Shown here: positions 1-14,009 of the stretch, piece after piece
Numbering within the stretch: the first letter of the stretch is position 1
How the letters are laid out: each line of letters starts with the position of its first letter
Origin: Brachycybe producta
Lineage: Eukaryota > Arthropoda > Diplopoda > Playtdesmida > Andrognathidae
DNA: 64,000 nucleotides
Assembly (NCBI GenBank): GCA_036925085.1
Contig: JAUPFP010000006.1
Coordinates: forward strand, 7,145,984 to 7,209,983
Reading direction: 5' to 3'
Made by a program: the position numbers and the translations under genes
The notes under the pieces: generated by a model
Told to the model about the DNA's origin: nothing
Database searches by the model: none
The model's input: only the letters and a program-made list of their open reading frames with translations

Positions 1-378
1 CATCCATTGTTGCATTGAAGTAGTTTCCAAAAAATTCAAATTTTCTTAAAACCTTGTAATTAAATTAAAAAGAATAATATATGTTAGTTTTACAATGATG
101 ATATCTAGAGCAAGTTTTTTTTAAATGATAACATCTTTTATGATAAATAGATACATGGCTTGTACATGTATGCTCGCATGTATTTGATTTCTGCTTGATT
201 CCTAGCATTTATCAAACATTCTGGAAGTTGCAACATATCGAATATTTTGTACCAGTCTTAATGGGATTGAAAATGTTAATAAAATATTTCCATCGTTTTT
301 ATAAAAAAAAAATATAAATACATTGTCAGTTTTTTTTTAGTTAGTTTCATTCTTAAATAAAATAAATATTACCAAAAA

Positions 379-465
379 TACACTTGCCACGTTCTAAGAA
401 GAAGCTTGTGATGTCACAGAGATTGATAAAAAATCTATGATTATATCATTTATTCAGATAAAAAA
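379..465. mobile_element. MITE, family B, left fragment
   Basis: TACACTTGCCAC followed by TTCTAAGAA and TTGTGATGTCA matches the left part of the 22.9 kb copy. The rest is lost. Confidence 0.5.
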
Positions 466-784
466 ACATAATATTGTAACTAATTCTATATTATCGTTTT
501 GGAATCACCCTGTATAATTTGAAAGAATGTTGTCGACAGGTTCTCCCCTCATGCTTGGGGGTGGCCAGGAGGTTATCGAGAGGATGCCTCCCTGCCACCA
601 AGATGAGAAGAAAGGGACAAGAGACCTGCATCAACGGTTTTAATAGGATGTATCCTAGAGAAATCCACGATGCAGAACTCTTGGTCCGTGAGAATCTTTT
701 AAAGCTTATAAGGATAGAAGAATATCCTTCTTTATTGTATTAATTTGTTACATCTTATAGATGTTATTGTGATATATTTTATAG

Positions 785-1070
785 TGTGTCCAAGTTCCTT
801 GGAAACAACCAGGACCTGGTTGTGTCCAAAGAACTTGGACACACCTGGTGCCTTTGTTATAACATCAGATGTTTGTATTTTTATTATGTGTATATAAGCA
901 GGACTGTGTGGAATCTGGATTGAGAAGGAGTCTTGTGATTGATACGAACATAGCATCACCAAGATCTTGCTCCCTTCTCAATCCACAGCGAGTCACTGTC
1001 TTTGTCAATAAAGAGAACATTATCTTAAATATCAATAAATGTGTAGACTCTTGTTTATTTTCGGGACAGG
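785..1070 (+). other. LTR-like block with TATA and polyadenylation signals
   Basis: It begins TGTGTCCAAGTTC, repeated inverted at 831-843. It then has TATATAAG at 891 and an inverted pair GGATTGAGAAGG / CCTTCTCAATCC at about 918-985. AATAAAG follows at 1008, and the block ends near CGGGACA. The layout resembles an LTR. The frame just upstream (519-743) weakly resembles the RNase H-integrase linker of BEL elements. No second copy is in the window. Confidence 0.3.
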
Positions 1071-4000
1071 GGACTTTGAATTACAGCCCCCACTTGACCG
1101 AACGATTCGACCGATGGAAGAAGTTACCAGCAGCCACATGTAAGCCGGTTCGACAATACTATTTTCTACCTCTGGACTCCTGAGGTACCGACCCTTGTGT
1201 CCCTAGTGTTCAAGTATACAACACAGGTGCCAATAGACGAAAGACTTGAGCATCAATATTCATTCGACACTTTCAAATGGCCACCAAACACCTCTCTATG
1301 GGCCATGAGAAAACGGGAACATTACAATAACAAATGTTTACAACAGTTTAAACAAAAGTGTTCTTGAATTTTTTTAGTTGTGCAATAGTTTGGTTGTGTG
1401 AGTCACTACCAATAGTTTTTATGATGGCGTGCACACAATGCAACTGATATTTATAAATTGGGCCAACTAATGAATTTGTTTTGACACAAACCCCATCGAT
1501 TGCACAACCTTGAGCAACCGGTTTGTGTCGTACACGATCAAACACATCTGAACCCACTTGGAACCAAACAATTCGATCAGTCATCTATTGTTGCTTATCA
1601 TGTGACTGGATGGATCTCTGCAACTATACGGCAGCCCTGCATACCTTTGCAAATGAAGCAGTTTTCACTTACACCACTACAGACGGTGACAGTACTGACG
1701 GCACAGACAGGAGCAACAACAGCACCAGTAGCGGATCTGGTACAGATGGCTAGTGTCCACCAACCAGACTGCCATGAACTCTTCAGCGATCTACAATTTA
1801 CACTTAGTCTGACACTTGCTTACAGGCACCCCAGTGTGTATTGTTGTCCCATTGTGTCTGTAACATAGACTGTTGTATGCCCTCGGGCATGAGTAGCCTA
1901 AAGCCTATTGGCGGGTGGGCCGTGATAGTAATTTGCAACCAACATCACTTTTTTCTTCTTATTTTTGTCCTTCTCAGCTCAAAAGCCCACACCACAGGTT
2001 CACAACTAACACATAAAGATACCCATGTTTTAAACTGAGCGATTAGTTGCATGTGTGTTCACGGCTCATCTTTTGATGGTTTAGTTGTTATATAATAGGA
2101 CGGTTGTTGTGCAACTGTTGCACAAAGAATAATTGCATGTGTGCCCCAAGCTTAAAAGTTAAACTAATGTTTATTCAATTAAATTTTCAGTTCATTGAAG
2201 AACTTTGAATTTATTACAATTTTTTTTAAAATAAAAGCTGATTTAAAAATGTTGAAAGAGTTGAACAAAGACGTTAAACAGTGGGGGGAAAAATCCGCAT
2301 TTTTTGCAGAAAAAAATATATATCTGCAAGGTATTGTGTTTCACATATTAATGAAATTTCTTGACAGTGATAAAACAACAGCAAATGAACAAAAGACAAA
2401 ATCCGGCTTTAGTAAAAAAAAAAGTTTTTCGACAACCGTGAAAATTGGTTTCCTTATTTTTTTTTCCCCCTTCATTTTCTCATTTTTTTTTTGCTTCCTG
2501 TTAAGAACAGAACTTTTTTGAAAGCAATTTTGTGCAACACACCAGATTATATATCGATTTTTCTTCAATAAGACCTATACAAAAACCCTGAAAATAATAT
2601 AACCTCTCTCCCCATACACGTTTTCTATCTATATATTACTTTATTAGGTTTATATTTAGAACTTTATAATATATAAGCCTACATACAATAAACTGAATCA
2701 ATGTTCAACAATTTTTAAAGTGAACTTCACTGTCTCAGAAAGAAAAAAAAATAAACATACATCTACTCATATACACACAAACACAAATTAATTAATATCA
2801 TACTGTAGGTTTGTGTTCAATAATAAAAAAAAAACAATTGTTGTCTCTAGAAATGGGTTAAAAATACTCTAAAAATGTTCCCAAAGTAAAGTGAAAAATC
2901 AGCCATTCTGAAAATGTACTACAGGATTCAATTCGCAAAACCTATATAATTCGGTTGCAAATATCTTCAAGCCTATTTTTTGTGTTTAAAGTTGGTATTA
3001 GTAATGATTGCTGCACCAAAGGTAGTGCTGAATTTCAGTTCAGCTGAACAACCTGAACTCATGAACATTTGATGGAAGTTTTATGTAAAATTTGATAGTT
3101 TAGCACAAGCTTTGACTAGACAAAAAAACAATCTAGATAATGCCTAACATTTTGCAGTCTGGCTTGTTGCTTTAGGCATTTCGCACATTGCCCTATATTT
3201 TTACAGTGTTAAGTACTATCAAAGTGGTAGCTCAGCAAAATGACTACAGTGAATTTGCAGAGTGACTCTCACTTTGGCAGTAACATAAACACAAAAACAT
3301 CATCCAGTAAAAAAGTAGAATATTCTCCATTACATCAGGTCATTCTATGCACACATATTATAAATGGATATTACGTCATTTTCTATTGTAATATAAAAGC
3401 ATGATGGCTGCAAGTGGCTTCGAATAGGTAGTTTGCCCACTAACATCAAATTACATATACTCCTAACAAAAGCCTTTCAAAATAAATTCATTTGGGATTC
3501 ATAAAAGAAGACAACTTGGTTATCTCATCAGCAGTAACTTATAGCCATATACGGCCTCTCTAGAATGCAACTAAAAAAAGCTAGATACCCACTTGACAAT
3601 GATGCTACCATCAAAGTGCAAAATCAATTATTAGGGCCCAAATTCAAAAATGAAACCTGGCACTTTGAACTTGAATCCTCTAGGCAGAGTTTCAACATAC
3701 AAAAACCTCGTTCGAGTGTCTTCAATAAATTTCGGTTTTGCTATGTTAGAACTAAACTCAGAGGGTTCAAAAGTTTCAGTTGAAGTGCCAGGTTTCCTTT
3801 AAGAAATTGTGCCTAATAATCACTATATACTGTATTCTGGCAAACCATGAATACTCTATCACATCTGTAGACTTAACAACAAATAAATATTCACTAACTT
3901 ATACAAAATATTGCAATTGTTTATACAACAGTATTCATTTTGAATTTTTTTGCTAGCAAATTAGTGACTTTGTAAATTGTCCACTTAGGCAATAACACAC

Positions 4001-5159
4001 TAGTAAAATGAGCAAACGGTTATACATATTATTTTTGCATCTGAGCATGTAGGTTTCAGAGAAAACCATAGCATACTACAGTGTGCCCTCCCCCCCCCCC
4101 CCCACAACGCAACAAATTTACATTTTTATAGAAAATGTTATTTTTTGTTATCATTTCATATGTTGTTAATCACCACCTTAACTTTATTAGCTATTCCCGT
4201 TTCAAACGGGGATGTTGATTCTGATATGTACAGTACTTTAAGATATTACAATATAGCAAACTATACTAGGAACTAGAGAAAATAAAAGCTCGATGCATAC
4301 ATTCTATTTCGCTTGTACCAAGACCATTTCTATAGTCTAGTAGTTTTGCGTTTAGTTTATAGTTAGACTATACACAAAAAAGAATTCCTTATTTGTTAAC
4401 CTTAATAATAATTTAATAATAACCATGGTTTTTATGAACTAATCTGCAAGCTGCACAAGAAGGCTTATGGCCTTCTGAGGGAACTCTGGGATATATTAAA
4501 TATACATTTAATGTCACTTCAATTTTATGAATTGTTTTATAAGTTATATTAAAGAGAAAAAAATACTAAAAACCATCTTGGGAATGTTATTTTAGTTATT
4601 AAAATAAACCTAATTGAATCTACAATTATTAAAGAAGGTCAATATAGGTAAAACAAAAACAGTTAATGTGACTCCAGAGAGTGCCCATTAAGTATGTGGT
4701 CATCATACAACATTACCACATTTAGCTTTTGGGCTTTTAGAAATTAGAACAGAAAATGTTATTTTGTTAAGTATTGTTTCCATTTATACTCATGAGTCTG
4801 TATACATAAGTCTGGAAACATGTCCAGGAAAATATACATGATTTCATGTACAATACATGTTTATGGCAATTTTTTCGTTTCAACTACAGTAGGCCTACAC
4901 AACATGTTGCAGCCATAGACCAATGCACATTTTTGATTAGATTTTAAAAAATGATAGGGGGAGTAAATTGTAATATTAAGTAAAAAATATATTATTATTT
5001 TTATATCTTTTTATCTGTTTTCATTCTTATAATAAAATATGTAAATCCATATTGTAGTACCACAGGTTAGAAATTCCTTTTATACTTGTTAACACAAAAT
5101 TCGATTATTACAACAAAAAAAATATTCTGGTACCCTTCATTTTTGCCATAAATTGTTTC

Positions 5160-5342
5160 TATACTTGCGTCGCCATTAGGAGAAGCTTGTGACGTCAGAG
5201 ATTGACAACAAATTTAGGTTGGTTTTATTTTTGTCTGATAAAAAACCGGAGGTAATAAAAAATGCAACAACCCTTTTGTTTAAATTGTTGAAAACATTTA
5301 TTACCCTTTATTCTTATCAGACAAAATGACACAATCCTAACT
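5160..5342. mobile_element. MITE, family B, right end missing
   Basis: Begins TATACTTGCG and keeps GACGTCAGAGATTGACAA and the block ending GACACAATCCTAA of the 22.9 kb copy. The right terminus is not found. Confidence 0.6.
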
Positions 5343-6772
5343 ATCCTACATTCCTAAAACATCCACTACCTGTTTTGCATCAAAAATATCATCATGAAAA
5401 CCATTTTATCTCGTACATTTTTTATATTGTGAAAGTTTTGAATTTCTTTTATCTGAAGTTGCACTCAAAAAATTGGGTAAAAATAGAAGAAAATACATTC
5501 TTTAAAGATTATACAACAACAGTAATAAATATTCTTTAAAATTCTAATATTTATCAATATTTCAAATAGAAACATACATATATACAGTATATATATATGT
5601 GTATATTATATATCAATGACTTCGAATCTCATGTATCATAGCCCTAGACTCAGGATATAAATTTAAAAAGCAAAACTATAACCAGCATGCCCCCCCCCCA
5701 ATAAAGAATAAATCAACGGGTTCTTGATGCACACATAGACTAGCCCCACCGACCTACTTCATTTCAGTTTCATAGTCTCATTCTCCCATTATATTTTTCC
5801 CAACCTGTCTGTACCTCACTCTTTTGCAACGTGAAAAAGTAATTTCACATCACTGGAAGCTTTTATGTTGCTCAGAAACGCTTTTGGGCACACCTAGGGA
5901 TATCTCTTTTCTCTCTCTCTCTCTCTTTTTTTTTTCCAAAATCGATCCAAATGACAATGCCATAAGATTACACATTCTCGTCGCCCAAAAAAATTTCAGC
6001 TGCAGTGCCCTATTTATTTCACAGAATACATAATATAATATTGCATGATGCGCTGCAGCTATTTATGTATTTCTATCATGTATTAACATTTTGCATTCAT
6101 AAAATCTACCGATTTATAGTCGGTATACAATAAAACTAACAGACAGTACAGATTGTATCTATGTCAAACAGTATTCATGTCTTTATATTCATAAGACTTT
6201 TTCAACAACAAAAACACATTTTAGTCTTATTTTAGTTATATTGTTGAAAAATATGTTTATAGAAATATAGAATATTTGTTTTTGGAATGAAACAGTATTT
6301 CAAAATACGTTAGGTTAAATTAACTTATTTTCAATTATTGGCCTATTGTCATCCAGTAACAATTACCCATTAAACCTTATCATTAAAAAAACACATGGCT
6401 TTTTAATGCGTATTCAGTGTGAGCGTGATATTCACTGAATAATTTATAATTTATGTAACAAAGATAACATATTGAAAACCAATTGATCACATATTTAAAA
6501 TGTGTTCCTTGCAGCATAAATAACTTATGCTTCAAGTGACAACTTCTTGATACTAGAGAAACAATGTCCATTATTGTGACCACCCAATCTATTAAGGGCA
6601 ACACACCCAGGGCAAACCCAAGTCGAGTTTCACAATGTTTGATGAGAACCAGTTGAGCACACACTGTTCCCTAGTTTTCTGTCTCATGTTTCCTTGTAGG
6701 TGCTTCTGGAAAGTGGGTGACAGGATAGTGTGTTCCGCCTGGAACGATTCTAACAGTGATGATGCCAATTTT

Positions 6773-7110
6773 TCGAGGTGGAGGCTAGCAGTGAGGTTAG
6801 GTAGCGGGGGAAAAAAAATAAACAAACGAGGAGTTAATAGCATATTATGCATTTGGTGCAGAACGGAACGCAAATATCTTAGATTGAAATAGTTTATTTT
6901 AAAATGCAAAAAATACTTTGAGGTAAATTAGCCGTGTTTTCATCTCACCGCTCCCATTTGTAAATTATTGTGCACACTTTTATGCTGTTGCATGTAATCT
7001 GCTGAAATTGCGTATGCTTTTTGCAATTTAACCACTCATTTGTTTATACTTTTTTGTTACCTCCAAGTCACTGTTAGCCTCCACCTCCAACCCTTGGTGT
7101 CATCCCAAGC
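6773..7110. repeat. Interspersed repeat F, rearranged copy
   Basis: GCTAGCCTCCACCTC occurs inverted at 6773-6792 and GTTAGCCTCCACCTCCAACC directly at about 7073-7092. A block near 6885-6950 (TAGTTTATTTTAAAA, ATACTTTGAGGTAAA) also matches 51575-51640. This is a repeat shared with 41.15 and 51.5-52.3 kb; type unknown. Confidence 0.5.
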
Positions 7111-10100
7111 AATCCAGCAGTCCTTTGCTGGATACAACCGACAAGATAGTCACCTGGGCTTCAGCATCACTATTCATATTGCTTTTCACTAGATAGAATG
7201 CCACAGACTACGCTTTATAAGCAATCACTTTTCCATCATTCTGAAGACAGAAAAACCACTGCAAACAAAGGCTCTGGTTGACTCCAGCTGGTCTTTTATT
7301 TTTAATTAGACCCTAACTTTAACTCAGTTAGTCATTGATAAGGTTTTCCTGATAGCAGTTTGTTACATTTTAATTTTTGCAAATTAATAAAAGTGTCACT
7401 ATAAATATCCAGTATAACAATCGTTGTACGAAAACAAAAATGAATTATAGGCTAACTCTAGATCAATTCAATAATGTTTCGGTTATTCAAATAAATTGTA
7501 TGCATCAATATCAAAATGCAAAGTGAGACATTCTGCAAATTCAATAGCAAATTTGCAAAATCCCTAATTCAGTAGGTCTAGTAAAACAGCTCAATAACTA
7601 CAGTAGCATTGTATAGACAACTTTCAGAACACCTTTATATCAACAAGTAAATCTAGAATTCTTAATGGCATTTTTTGTTTCTTTCTTTATTTGTTAAAGG
7701 CATTTGAAACATTCTCCAAAACTCTAGCCAAACGGCAGATTTAATTCCTAATTAGTTGTTTCTCAAAATGTCTAGCGAATTTTTAAAATGCAAAATTCAC
7801 AAATAACCTCAATGGTTTTAAGACATCGTCAGCCATCAGCTATTTTCTATACCAGCCTTTTTTTTCTTTGCTCTGTCTCAATTCTAAGCTGAAACTACAT
7901 GCTTGGAACTTTCAAAATGCTTTGCTCATCATATAAATAACCCATCTATTTAACTTAATTTGGAATATGCTAAAGTGAAACAGACATATGCATTTTAAGT
8001 TGCTTCCAGCTTCCTCCATGCCTTTTTATTTTGTTTCATTCCAATCTCTAATATTCAATTGTACCACCTTAATTTTGTTAGCTACAAGCTTTTTTTTAGA
8101 GAGCAAGATACAAACCAAATACAAAAATATTTTTTTTTAAAAAAAAAATTTCATCCTAGCATAATATTATGCTCTTTAAATAGGCCTATTCATGCTCATA
8201 CTGGCATAACTTTCAAGTTTTTTTTTGAATAAGATATGCCTAAAGGAAAACAGGGTAAATGCGATTTGAATTTTTTTCTCTGACGATTTTGTCACAATCG
8301 TTTTGACTCCTGTGTCAGTCATGTCAGAACCTTTCAAATAACTATCTAGATATATGTCAAAAACATCATCTTGCGAATGTGGCAACTCATTGAAGAGTAT
8401 TTTGTTTACATTTGACTGCAAGAGTTTTCTTACTCGTGAGATTCAAGAGAGTATTTGTCAAAGAATGTGTGTTGTCTAAGATTGTTTTGTGACAGATGAC
8501 CATCCGTTTTCTAATGATAACCATTTTGGCCTCTTTCCAAAAAAAAAAACGACTTTCAGATAGTTTAGCATCTGACATTGTGTGATAGCCTCTTTTAAAG
8601 TAAACTACTGTACAAACTGCAGTGAATGATGCTGTCAAGATTGTTGAGAATTGCACACTTGATATTTTTAGTGGACATCGAAATTCTAATTATCAGACAC
8701 TTCAGAATGTCTCAATTCTGAAGTATCTTCGATAATGACAACTGAATCTTATGATGACAATTTGCTTAACATTTGCTTTCTTGTATGAAAGTGTCATTGT
8801 ATTGAACCTGGGTTCTCCATGGTGTACTCCATAATGGGTATACGTTGTAGCATCCCACTGTGAATAAGTGAAAGAACATGATGCATGATTAGGTTTCGTA
8901 GGTTATAACTTAACACTTATAAGTTATAACTTAAGAGAACAATAACCCCCAGGAATTTTTTGTTGGAATATTGTCAAACTTACCCACCAAATGCAAAAAT
9001 AATCTTTAAAATAAAAAGTCATTAAAATAATAAAAAAAACTTAAAACAATTATGTGACTTTTCAGGAGGCACCAAACAACCTTATTATAAATTTTAAAAA
9101 ACGTACGTCTATCCTTATACACAGTTGCCAATGTTGTCATTTCAATTTTCTATAATTCCCTATTCATATTCAACTCAGTACACATGCAATCAGGTCAAGA
9201 GTCATGTGGCAAGGGTATAATTTAAATATTAAAGCCATAGTACTATAGCTTTGATATGAATAGTGAATATTTGAATATGGAATTAAGAGGCTAGAAAACT
9301 CAAGTTTGGAAGTGCTGCATGACACCATAGACGCGATGTTAAACAAAATTTGATGTTTGCAAAAACATCGTCACGATTCTAGCCACCTTAATGTCTTTCA
9401 ACTAAATTTTTAAGGACAATAAATGTTGTAATCTCTTCTTGAATGTTGTGGGCAGGTATTCACATTTATTTTTCAACATTTAAAAGGGTTTTTATATTAT
9501 ACAATTAAGAATCATGCTAATTTGCTTGACCTATATGTTAAAGACCATTGACTTTCAAAAATGTCCATTTTGTTAGCCACCTCTCGGTTTTTAAAAATCA
9601 TCTTTCAGCTTTAAAAAATTGGGCCTATTCCTTTATATGTTCTACAGGTATCAAGGTAAATTCATCATGACGCTTCAAAGTTGCCGTTTAGTTGCTACAG
9701 CCATTTAGGCAACTTTTGAACCACAAAATTGACCTTGTCTCATGACACGTGAAACTCTGGAGTGTCTAGGTTCTTAAAGCAACGTGAGGTGACAACATTA
9801 GCATCGCAGCAAATAGGTGAATTTTTAACTTTTGTTTTTTTATTGCCAATGTTTGTTGTAAGGTGGCGCTTCTATTTGATAAAATCCATTTATGAAAAGT
9901 CACTATTTAATTTTTTTTAATTATATTAATGACTTATTTTATTTAATTTCAAAATCATTTTCGCAATCAGTTGTTGAGTCTATAGAATATTTAATAAAAA
10001 ATAAATTCTGGAAGTAATGGTCTCTCGACATTTGGCCTGAAAATTGAATTTGCCAAGTAGTTTATTTAAGACTTATAGATTGATCCATGTGGTAACTAAT

Positions 10101-10989
10101 TATAAATCTCAAATTATGAGATTAGCAACTTGTAGAAAGATATTATACTATTTTTAACTCGTTAGTTAACGAGTTTCAGCTTGCAGAATAGATGTGCCGA
10201 ATGCATGCTTTATAAGGCAAAAAGCCTGTATGCAGAGGCTAGCAACAACCCAAATAGCGAATTTACCTGAACCTCTACCACGTTTAAAATTTGAAAAGCA
10301 GTAAATTACATTTCTATCATTAGCTAATTCAAAGTAGGATGCCATCACCATTAGCTTATTTCACGGCAGGATAAATAGCAATTTTTTTTTATCTCTAAGA
10401 CATCTTGAGAAAATAAATTAAAAAAATTCTAACTTAAGAGTGCAGTGCCAAGTTTATATAAGCAATAGGTTTGTAGCAAGTTGCCATCATAAAAATATTT
10501 CCTGTGATGTTCAAAAAGTGGAACATTCTCAAAGAAATTGTGGTCAGTATTGAAGATCTATCTCCAATCGATTGCATCTTACTCAGCCCCCCACATTTAT
10601 CCCCGTTGTTATGGTTGCAACGTAGACATCGCTTTTGAAAGTTGTTTACAAAAACCTTTCTAGAAAATTTTTAGCAAAAAAAAAAAATCAAACGACACTA
10701 GAAATAAAAGTCATTGTGCTCCCACAGTGCTTTTGATAGATTTTGTTTAGTTAAAGATGTTAGAAATGTGTTTCTAAGTACACGGTGCTATTATTACACA
10801 TTGCTATTGTACACAGTTGTGCACTGGGTCTGGGGATTGAAATATTTGCATTTCATTTGAAATTTTGAAAAACTGCCTTTCTCAAATTTCCATAACATTT
10901 TCATTTTGCATGCAAATTTCTTTTATTAAATGTATTTATTACGATTGTGTTTATAATATTGTTTTTGACACAGATTGTGACGATGCTGG

Positions 10990-11780
10990 CCCTTTGGTGC
11001 CCCCGTTTCGACTTCTCTGCTGAACCGGGGGTGCCGGTGCCGACTCTGTTGTCGGCGGGCCAGCCGTTGCTGAGGGGGTTGACTTTACCGCTCGCGACAT
11101 TTAATTGTGCGACCGATGCAATCACTCTTGGTTAAGTCCACAAAAAGACTTTGCACTCTTGGAAACCTTCGGTATGGGGCGTGACGACATCGACGGCACT
11201 TCTCTTTCTCGTTATTTCAGTTCCTAGAGGTCCCAAGCAGAGAGACTCAGATTGTGTCCGAGGACCTCTGTTGGTACCTTGATTTAATGGGGTTTGATCC
11301 CCTAAAATGAAGAAAATGACACAAATTTAGGTAAAATAAATGTATAGTCTCTTTACTAACTCTCGATATTTTACATTGCTGCTCTGTTTACACTTTACAT
11401 TATTTGATATTCTTAATAGAAAAGGATCTCTTCTTCAGTCTGAACTCGACTGTCCTCTCGATCTCTCCAATTCTAACTGCCCCACACATAAGTCTCATGG
11501 CACACTTCTTCGGTCTCCTGGAAGAGGCAACTGTCACCTCAGGGCTTAATGATTGACTAACTGGGCCAATCATTGCCCTGGGCTGGGAATACTACCTTAA
11601 AAAGAAAGGTATTTCTGGGACTCTATTCCCAATTCTCACGGTCCGACTGGGTTCCACAAATTCACTCAGAATTCGGGCCACCCAAGTCTGAACATCTGTA
11701 CACCAAGGGGTGCCATACTGTCAGAAAGGAATTTCGACAGGGTGTTCCACAACTCTGTGAATACAGGGTGTCACAAGATG
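10990..11780 (-). other. GC-rich block, possible LTR plus leader and gag start
   Basis: The GC content is clearly higher than its surroundings. On the minus strand there is AT-rich DNA with a polyadenylation-like signal near 11335, then a leader, then an Ala/Pro/Ser/Thr-rich frame starting MSRAVKSTPSATAG near 11105 that closes near 10950. This resembles the start of a retroelement gag, but no conserved domain is visible and no matching LTR was found. Confidence 0.25.
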
Positions 11781-12238
11781 GTTAGAGATATTCTCAGGTC
11801 CAAATTCAAGAAGGAAATTTGTCCTATTAACTTGTAATCCTCCAAGTATAGGAGTATAAACTGTAAATAAAATCTAAAAATGTAGTTAAGATATAGGACT
11901 TTTCTAATGTTGCGGTCTAGTGTTGATTGTTCAAGTTGAACTTTGTCAAGTTTTTTTTTTGCATTGTGCATGGTGGAAACAAATTACAAAGCTCTGCAGC
12001 TGAAAAGTTGCAAACAACTTTGCACACATTTCTCTTCTGTTTTGTACGTCTAATGTGCATGTTTTTGTCCAAATTAAAAAAAAAACATGTCTACATACAG
12101 CATGTCACTATAAACGAAACATTCAGAAACAATATAAAACTGAAAAGTAGCATTCGGAAACAACATGTGGGCGGGGCATCTGCAAAAAAAACGTCTTCGG
12201 GACTTTAAAAAAAAATATTGTTATAAAAATATCTTAAA

Positions 12239-12519
12239 GTGGCTGAATAAATATTTTATTTTCGCCACCGTAACACCATGACAAGTCATGCTACCCAGGG
12301 GGCGGGCCTGCATGACTTATGTTCTATAGGAGGTCTCTGAGAAAATTTATTGCCACCTACCATTCTAGTTTTAAAATTAAAAAAAACAATTTGAATTTTT
12401 TCATAATTGACGTTTTTGCTTCTAAATTTCACAATAAAAACGTCTAAGGAGCATAACATTAACCATTGCAGTGACCACGTCCGGTGAGACAAAAGCAAAT
12501 TAAATATCTATTCAGCCAC
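12239..12519. mobile_element. MITE with GTGGCTGAATA termini
   Basis: 281 bp with inverted ends GTGGCTGAATAAATATTT and AAATATCTATTCAGCCAC. The interior is AT-rich with no convincing frame. No clear target duplication was found, so the superfamily is open. Confidence 0.55.
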
Positions 12520-14009
12520 CGTACTCAGCCTATTACTTTTCTAGTTTTTTCTTGATTTTCTGAACTGTTTTGAATTTTTACAGCAACGACTGCAAATATT
12601 TTATAAAAAAAAAACCAAAAACTATTGATGGCACTGATCTAATACCAAATTGAATAAGTGCCACATCCGCAAGAATGTTCCATAAGAGAAGGGAGGATCA
12701 GAGTGACAAAGCGTAATTTGAAAATGGTTATATTGAGCAGAAAACCGCCTCAATTAAACCCAGGCTTGACCAGCCATTCAGAAACGTCATGCTTTGCCTC
12801 AGCTAGGGTTCCGACTAAGTATCAATTTTCTGCTTCACTGAGTTATCTAGGGTGATAAAACAAGAAAATTCGGTGGTGTACGGGATATTTTTGAAGCATT
12901 GGTGGAAAACAAGAAAGATTTTTTTTTCAAATTCCATTTATTTTCTTATGAATTTCGGCAAGTGATGAGAGTAATAAAAATAACAGTAACTTCTAATATC
13001 GCACAAGTGTGCCATGCATTGTTTTTAAATATAATAACTACATATTAAAATAAATTTGCCTTTGGAAAGGGTGCAAAAGCATAACTTTTTGCACTGGGTT
13101 CCCCCCCCCGCTTCACTTAGCATATGAAAATCAAAAAAAATATTTTCTAAAAACCAAACAAAACTGTAAAAAAGAATGAAATTTTAATCAAAATTTAAAA
13201 AAAAAAAACATTTATAAAAAATAATATTATTCTAAAAGAGAACTCTCGTGTACCTTCTATTTATTAAACAGATAATTAAAAATCGAGCTCCTATCAACTC
13301 CCAAATGGCGCACAGACGCCAAAGTGAAGAAATTCTAAAATGAATAAATCCAAATCCCATATTAAGGTTCACTATTACCTACAAAAAATAGCAACTATTT
13401 GGCCCCCCCCAGTAGTAATTGCAAAGTTCTTATATAGTCTTCTATTGAAACAACCAGTCCAGGAGCGATCCTGGCTTGCTTAGTTTTTTGTGGATCGGTT
13501 GTTTTTATTTTTGATTGGCATGAAACTTTGTCAACCCTCTGTACTAACGTACGGAGGATTGACCTAGTTCTATCAGTTGACGATACCAATATCCTGCCAT
13601 GGGTCACCTCTTGGGTCTTGGATCTCTTTTCCTCCCAGTCCCACCCCTTAATACAAAAAGATTGTCCTGATAAGCACTAGCATTAAGTCAATGGGGTTGT
13701 GTTTCTCAATTGTAAGTTAGTTTTTAATTAGAATGAATCATCTTTCTATATTTTGGTGACCACTGGTCAATCACATTGATTGGCCAGTTTGGTTTTTACT
13801 TGTGATATTACCCAATCAGAGAATACTGAGAAAGTGTTCTCAGTATCCTCTTTTTGGGTATAAAAAGGCCGTGTTTTTATGTTAATCAAGCATTCTGTAA
13901 ATAGAGAATCTATGCCAAATATGGGATAGACCTCAACGGATATAATTGTGAAAAAACAAATGATATGCTTTAAACTTGCCAAGTCTTATTTTTTGTACTT
14001 ATTGGACAG

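Larger units (their letters stand above)
1..5159. other. Non-coding, repeat-derived DNA
   Basis: Apart from the family B fragment and the LTR-like block, I see no supported gene. The frames at 1348-2040 have stops and no recognisable motif, although the flanks (CAACTGTTGCAC near 2116) look transposon-like. A C-run lies near 4088. Confidence 0.6.
5343..12238. other. Non-coding stretch
   Basis: AT-rich with short CT and AT repeats (5577-5607, 5908-5935). Only repeat F and the GC-rich block at 11 kb stand out. Two overlapping minus-strand frames at 8176-8656 match nothing I know. Confidence 0.6.

Noticed and set aside
519-743. 74-codon frame slightly like the BEL RNase H-integrase linker
   Set aside because: Only a loose pattern of acidic and hydrophobic residues matches. 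It is noted with the LTR-like block but not called as a gene.
1348-1584. Minus-strand frame with GCAIDGVCVKT, slightly like a Harbinger transposase
   Set aside because: The similarity is a few residues only and no further DDE motif follows in any frame.
8176-8656. Two overlapping minus-strand frames that could be one broken gene
   Set aside because: Joining them needs an 18-base intron or a frameshift, and neither part resembles a known family.
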